Shown in pieces: positions 60,107-63,558 of a stretch of DNA of 63,558 nt. The translations under genes and the position numbers were made by a program. This stretch comes from Planctomycetota bacterium (GTDB lineage: Bacteria; Planctomycetota; MHYJ01; JACPRB01), in contig JACQVR010000128.1 of assembly GCA_016209705.1 (NCBI GenBank), positions 1 through 63,558 on the forward strand, given 5' to 3'. Positions within the stretch are counted from its first letter, which is position 1. The number at the start of each line of letters is the position of its first letter. Under the pieces are notes generated by a model, which had not been told where the DNA came from, did no database searches, and saw only the letters and a program-made list of their open reading frames with translations.

Positions 60107-60753
60107 ATGAGTTCCACCCTACGGTACGACCCGACGACCAACGACTGGGTGATCTTCGCGCCGGAGCGAGCGCGTCGACCGGCCGCCGAGCGGTCAGCCG
60201 ATCAACCTGAAGGGCCGGGTCGATGCCCCTTCTGCCCGGGCCATGAGAGCATGGCGCCGCCGGAAATCTTCGCCGCGCGACCTGGGGCCGATGGCCCCTG
60301 GCGTGTCCGCGTCTTCCCGAATAAGTTTCCCGCGCTGACCATCGAGGCGTCGCCCCGGCGCCTGGAGGACGGCATGCTCTTCCATAGCATGGGCGGCTTC
60401 GGCGCCCATGAGATCGTGGTCGAATCGCCCGATCATGAGCGTTTCAGATCCGCATCCTCCCGCGCGCGCATCTATCCTCGTTCGGCCAAGTCGAGCGCCC
60501 GCGCCTCATGTCGCTGGCTCGCATTCTCGGAACCGCGTTGGCGAAACTCCACGCCGGCCTACGGAACCCTGACTTCAACCTTACCATCAACACCGTCCCG
60601 CGCGGCGACGAGAACAAGAAGTACTTCCTGTGGCACATCGACATTCTTCCGCGGCTCACGACGCCGGCGGGTTTCGAACTGGGGAGCGGCATGTCGATCA
60701 ACACCGTGCTGCCGGAGGAGGCCGCCGCGTTCCTGAGGGATATGGCGGTGTGA
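60107..60753 (+). pseudogene. galT: galT with internal deletion and frameshift
   Basis: Galactose-1-phosphate uridylyltransferase remnant. The start (ATG 60107) reads STLRYDPTTNDWVIFAPERA, CPFCPGHESMAPPEI, VFPNKFPAL and HEIVVESPDHERF, as in intact GalT, to about 60440. From about 60470 another frame reads LARILGTALAKLHAGLRNPD, YFLWHIDILPRL and SINTVLPEEAAAFLRDM, the C-terminal end. The middle, with the catalytic His-Pro-His motif, is missing, so the enzyme cannot work. Total 647 bp against about 1 kb for a normal gene. Confidence 0.85.
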
Positions 60754-60792
60754 GCCCTACCGACCTCGTCGCCGCCCGGTCCCGACCCGCTG

Positions 60793-61743
60793 TTACAAAA
60801 AGTTTTGAGAATTAATTGTAACAACGCTGTGTGCCGGAACGTTGTTCGGAATCGGTCCCCCGTAACCGTAATCGTAATCCGGTCCCTCGGGGCCGGGCGC
60901 CGGGAATAACGTCGGCCACGCCGCGATGGCCGCCCCGACCGCGACCGGAACGGCCACCGCCAGGATCCGCGCCCCGGCCGCCGCCCACGCGGGCCGCCGC
61001 GTCACCGCCGCTGTCTCGCCGAACCACAACCCCAGCGGAGCGGCCGCCAGCGGAATCGCCGCGGCCGCCGGAAGATCGGAATAGAAATACCCGCACAGCA
61101 GGAGCGCGGCGTTCCACGGCGCCAGTACGAAGGCCGTGCCGTTCGCCAGGCTCAGCGCCGGCTTCCAGGCCGCGGCGACGGCGGCGGCGCCCAGCGCGGC
61201 GGCCGGAAGACCCGCAAGCTGGCCGTATTTCAAGCTGCCCGTCAATGCCAGAGCGCCCGCCAGGCCGGCGCACCAGACCCATAACGCCATCGCCATCCCC
61301 GGCCCCGGCCGGCGCGCCGCGACGCGGTCGATCGAGGCATGCACAACGAACGCGCCGGCCATCAGCGTCGCGTGCCAGGCAACCGCCTCTCCCGCCGGCC
61401 ACCCCGCGCGCCGCGGCCCGAGCGCCGCCCACACCGCCAGCGCGGCCATCACGCCCCGCAGCGGGAGGCGCGCGCGCCGCCAGCGGTTCGCCGCAAGCCC
61501 GGCCACGCCACCCGCGACGGCCAGAAACGGCAGCCACCCTTCCGCGAGCCGCGGAGGAACGCCCGGCCACCCCCACAGCGCGAACGCGCCGGCGGCGCCG
61601 GCGCGCGCCGCGGCCGCGGCGCCCGACCACGCTCCGCCCGCCATCGGCTCCGCGCTCCGGCGCCACAAGCGCCACCCGATGCCCCAGACGACGCCGGCCG
61701 CCAGCGCCGGAAGCGCGACGCCGTAGATGAGCGGAGTGCTCAC
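60793..61743 (-). CDS. Multi-pass membrane protein of unknown function
   Basis: A 316-aa protein with about nine hydrophobic, Ala/Trp-rich segments and short Arg-rich loops, ending in a soluble tail PDYDYGYGGPIPNNVPAHSV. No family recognised. The GTG start at 61743 overlaps the yceI stop (GTGA), so the longer frame upstream is a shadow. Very high Ala/Gly content follows the local GC content. Its pairing with YceI suggests a link to isoprenoid binding or a periplasmic process, which is inference. Confidence 0.65.
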   Translation of the reverse strand: MSTPLIYGVALPALAAGVVWGIGWRLWRRSAEPMAGGAWSGAAAAARAGAAGAFALWGWPGVPPRLAEGWLPFLAVAGGVAGLAANRWRRARLPLRGVMAALAVWAALGPRRAGWPAGEAVAWHATLMAGAFVVHASIDRVAARRPGPGMAMALWVWCAGLAGALALTGSLKYGQLAGLPAAALGAAAVAAAWKPALSLANGTAFVLAPWNAALLLCGYFYSDLPAAAAIPLAAAPLGLWFGETAAVTRRPAWAAAGARILAVAVPVAVGAAIAAWPTLFPAPGPEGPDYDYGYGGPIPNNVPAHSVVTINSQNFL

Positions 61744-62342
61744 TTCTTGACGCCTTCGAACGCCACCGAGATGTGCACGTCGTCGCCCACGCCGTCCAGC
61801 ATGTGCTTCATGCCGTGCTCGCTGCGCTTGATCGTGAAGCTCCCTTCGAACCCCACGCGCGTTCCGCCCCACGGATCCTTCCCCGCGCCGATGCGGGTCA
61901 GCGTCGCCGTGACTTTCTTCGAGACCCCCAGCAGCGTGAAGTCGCCGGTCACCTCGTACGTCGCGTCGCCGGTCTTCTTGACCGACGCGCTCTTGAACGT
62001 GATCGCCGGAAACTGCTTCGCGTTGAAGAAATCGGGCCCCTTCAGGTGCTGATCGCGCTTCTCGTTGGCCGTGTCGACGTTTTCGGCCTTCAGCTCCACC
62101 TCGACCGAGCTTTTCGACGGGTCGGCTTCATCGACGACGATCGCTCCGGCGGGTCCGTTGATCCGCCCCCACACATAACCGAGATTGAAGTGCTTGATCT
62201 TGAACAGCGCGAACGAATGGACCGGGTCGATCTCGTACTTGTCGGCCGCGGCGGACGCCGCGGAGGCGGGGACGCTCGGCGCGCCGGCGGGAGCCAGCCA
62301 CAACGCCAGGGCGGCCGGCGCGAGGATCAGGATCTTCATCAT
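61740..62342 (-). CDS. yceI: YceI-family periplasmic lipid-binding protein
   Basis: The 200-aa precursor has a signal peptide (1-31, ending ASAAA), then the YceI lipocalin-like barrel: YEIDPVHSFALFKIKHFNLG, YVWGRINGPAGAIVVDEADP, RDQHLKGPDFFNAKQFPAIT, DFTLLGVSKKVTATLTR, GFEGSFTIKRSEHGM. YceI proteins bind polyisoprenoids. AGGAGA precedes the ATG by about six bases. It is first in an operon with the membrane protein downstream. Confidence 0.93.
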   Translation of the reverse strand: MMKILILAPAALALWLAPAGAPSVPASAASAAADKYEIDPVHSFALFKIKHFNLGYVWGRINGPAGAIVVDEADPSKSSVEVELKAENVDTANEKRDQHLKGPDFFNAKQFPAITFKSASVKKTGDATYEVTGDFTLLGVSKKVTATLTRIGAGKDPWGGTRVGFEGSFTIKRSEHGMKHMLDGVGDDVHISVAFEGVKK

Positions 62343-62472
62343 GCAGTCTCCTAAAAAGGGTGCGTTCCGATATTCCTATAACGATTTTCCCATAGAATGA
62401 ATTTCCGGACGCTCATCCTGCAACTTTTATCCGCCGCTGGAGTATTAATTAAAGATCCTCGCGGAGGTACGT

Positions 62473-63363
62473 ATGCGCACCTTCTTGCTGGCGTTTTTTC
62501 TGGCGGCGGCCCCGCAAGACTCGGGCCCGGCGACGGACGAACAAGCCGACGCCGCCTACGAGAAATTCAGAAAAGACATCGCGTCGAATCTGGAGTCCGC
62601 CCAGATCCAGGCCGTCAAGGATTTCGCCACCACCCGGCACGAAAAGACCATCCGCGTCCTGTCCCGCTACCTGTTGTGGCCGAACGAGGAAGGGGCGGCC
62701 CAGGTGGCCTTCTGCCTGGGGACCCTCGATCACCCCCTTTCGGTCGAGGTGCTCACCCGCGCCCTCCGCCCCCCCCTCCTCTAGCGACACGTCGTGGCGG
62801 CCGCCGTGATCGACTCCCTCGGAAAACTCGGCTACGAGTCCGCCGCCGCCCCGCTCAACAAACTGATCGACCGGGCGGGCGATTCCGATACGCGCACGCT
62901 CTTGCCCGAGATCTTCAAAGCCGTCGGCCGCATCGGCAGCGCCTCCTCCGTTCCTCCGCTCATCGGTTTCCTGCGCTCGTTCGACTCGGCTCGATGGTTC
63001 GGCAGCGCGGCGGCCGAGGACAAGAAGCTCGTCGACGCGTGCAACGCCACGCTCAAGGCGACCACGGGAGGAGAGGAGGAGGAGGCGCAGGAATGGGATT
63101 CCTGGTGGCGCGGCCACAAAGCCGGACTCCTGGCGGGCGCCATCGACACCCATCGCTGCCGGATCACGTGGAAACGCCTTGAGGGCCCCGCCTCGCAGAA
63201 GCCCGCCTGCGCGAACGCGGACGACAAGGACCACGCGAACTGCCTGGAAAAGGTCCGCACGCGCCTGATTCCCGAACCCAAGGAAGACGAGGACGCGAAG
63301 AAGAAAGAAGACGACAAGAAGGACAAGGAGGACAAAAAAGACAAGGAGGACAAGAAGGAATAG
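62473..63363 (+). pseudogene. Exported HEAT protein interrupted by an in-frame TAG
   Basis: The frame starts at ATG 62473 with a signal peptide (RTFLLAFFLAAAPQDSG), HEAT-like helices (HEKTIRVLSRYLLWPNEEGA), then reaches TAG at 62782-62784 after LTRALRPPLL. Beyond it the same frame continues HVVAAAVIDSLGKLGYESAA, another HEAT unit, to 63363, ending in a Lys/Asp/Glu-rich tail. Nothing suggests two genes: the second part lacks a signal or RBS. A one-base change (for example CAG to TAG) or a sequence error beside the run of C bases would explain it. Confidence 0.7.
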
Positions 63364-63449
63364 CCGCCGTCAGGGAAGGTAAGAAATACATCGATCCGCA
63401 TTGGAGCTATATAGGGCTCGTGAAAAAATAAGTGCTCTTTTTTTGATCA

Positions 63450-63523
63450 ACCGCCAAAACGCCAAATCGCCATCGGGGTCTCTTTTGGCGAGCCTTTTGG
63501 CGGTTTGGCCGCTTTGGCGGTTC
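63450..63523. repeat. Heptad-built inverted repeat (CGCCAAA type)
   Basis: Arm 1 (63450-63472) begins AACCGCCAAAACGCCAAAT, identical to the arm at 11221. Arm 2 (63485-63523) holds several TTTGGCG units and ends CTTTGGCGGTT. It follows the interrupted HEAT gene. Confidence 0.7.
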
Positions 63524-63558
63524 AAGTCTTCCACCAGAAATCGATCCTTTGTTTATTC

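Overview
The window is high-GC bacterial DNA. Lipoproteins, a TonB-dependent receptor, a porin-like barrel and clear Shine-Dalgarno sites point to a Gram-negative cell. Four ECF sigma factors (one membrane-tethered), FecR-type anti-sigma proteins, HEAT/TPR/toroid exported proteins and discoidin-like modules suggest an uncultured planctomycete-like lineage. That placement is inference; no rRNA or other firm phylogenetic marker is present.

Region by region. (1) 141-5671: part of an F-type conjugative type IV secretion system in two divergent operons. The minus operon reads pilin, VKOR-thioredoxin fusion, TraK, TraB, TraV; the plus operon reads TraL, a small membrane protein, TraE, TrbC, TraU. 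A nested palindrome lies between them. TraC, TraG, TraH, TraN and a relaxase are not in the window. A frameshifted ORF6N gene follows. (2) 6.2-11.1 kb: a sigma factor with two region-4 domains, an AsmA-like protein, and two lipoproteins, one with a very long charged helix and one with a c-type heme motif. (3) 11.3-15.4 kb: polX, nth, a perfect parS palindrome and parB without parA. (4) 15.6-23.8 kb: ABC permease, phosphoesterase, DedA-like protein, two ECF/anti-sigma pairs and a zinc peptidase. (5) 23.8-29.9 kb: tRNA-Leu, a breakpoint joining two truncated genes, a large thioredoxin/TPR/toroid protein, repeat-flanked debris and a CBS protein. (6) 29.9-30.7 kb: a DUF1326 lipoprotein with an in-frame UGA exactly where the family has a Cys, followed by a plausible bacterial SECIS hairpin. 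This is the most interesting single locus. (7) 30.9-42.6 kb: a REC-GAF-kinase, a two-gene PDZ/helical cassette, a barrel, and HEAT and PQQ exported proteins with a truncated fibronectin III tail. (8) 42.7-49.7 kb: pilU-like and pilT ATPases, a PilB-like pseudo-ATPase lacking catalytic motifs, a response regulator, the membrane-tethered sigma factor, a 35-residue peptide and Hsp20. (9) 50-57.2 kb: a signalling cluster of two Rcp1-like regulators, TonB receptor, YfiR, sensor kinase and hybrid kinase. (10) 57.2-63.5 kb: a CAU tRNA beside integrase and universal-stress-protein fragments, a CBS protein, UbiA prenyltransferase, a deleted galT, YceI with a membrane partner, and a HEAT gene interrupted by TAG.

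Between genes the window holds several families of palindromic repeats. The most striking are hairpins whose arms are built from imperfect units of about seven bases. The unit sequence differs from copy to copy while the architecture is kept, and the arms often abut stop codons. Several genes are broken (ORF6N, OMP/XRE fragments, fibronectin tail, galT, integrase, USP, HEAT), so the region has seen rearrangement or contains sequence errors.
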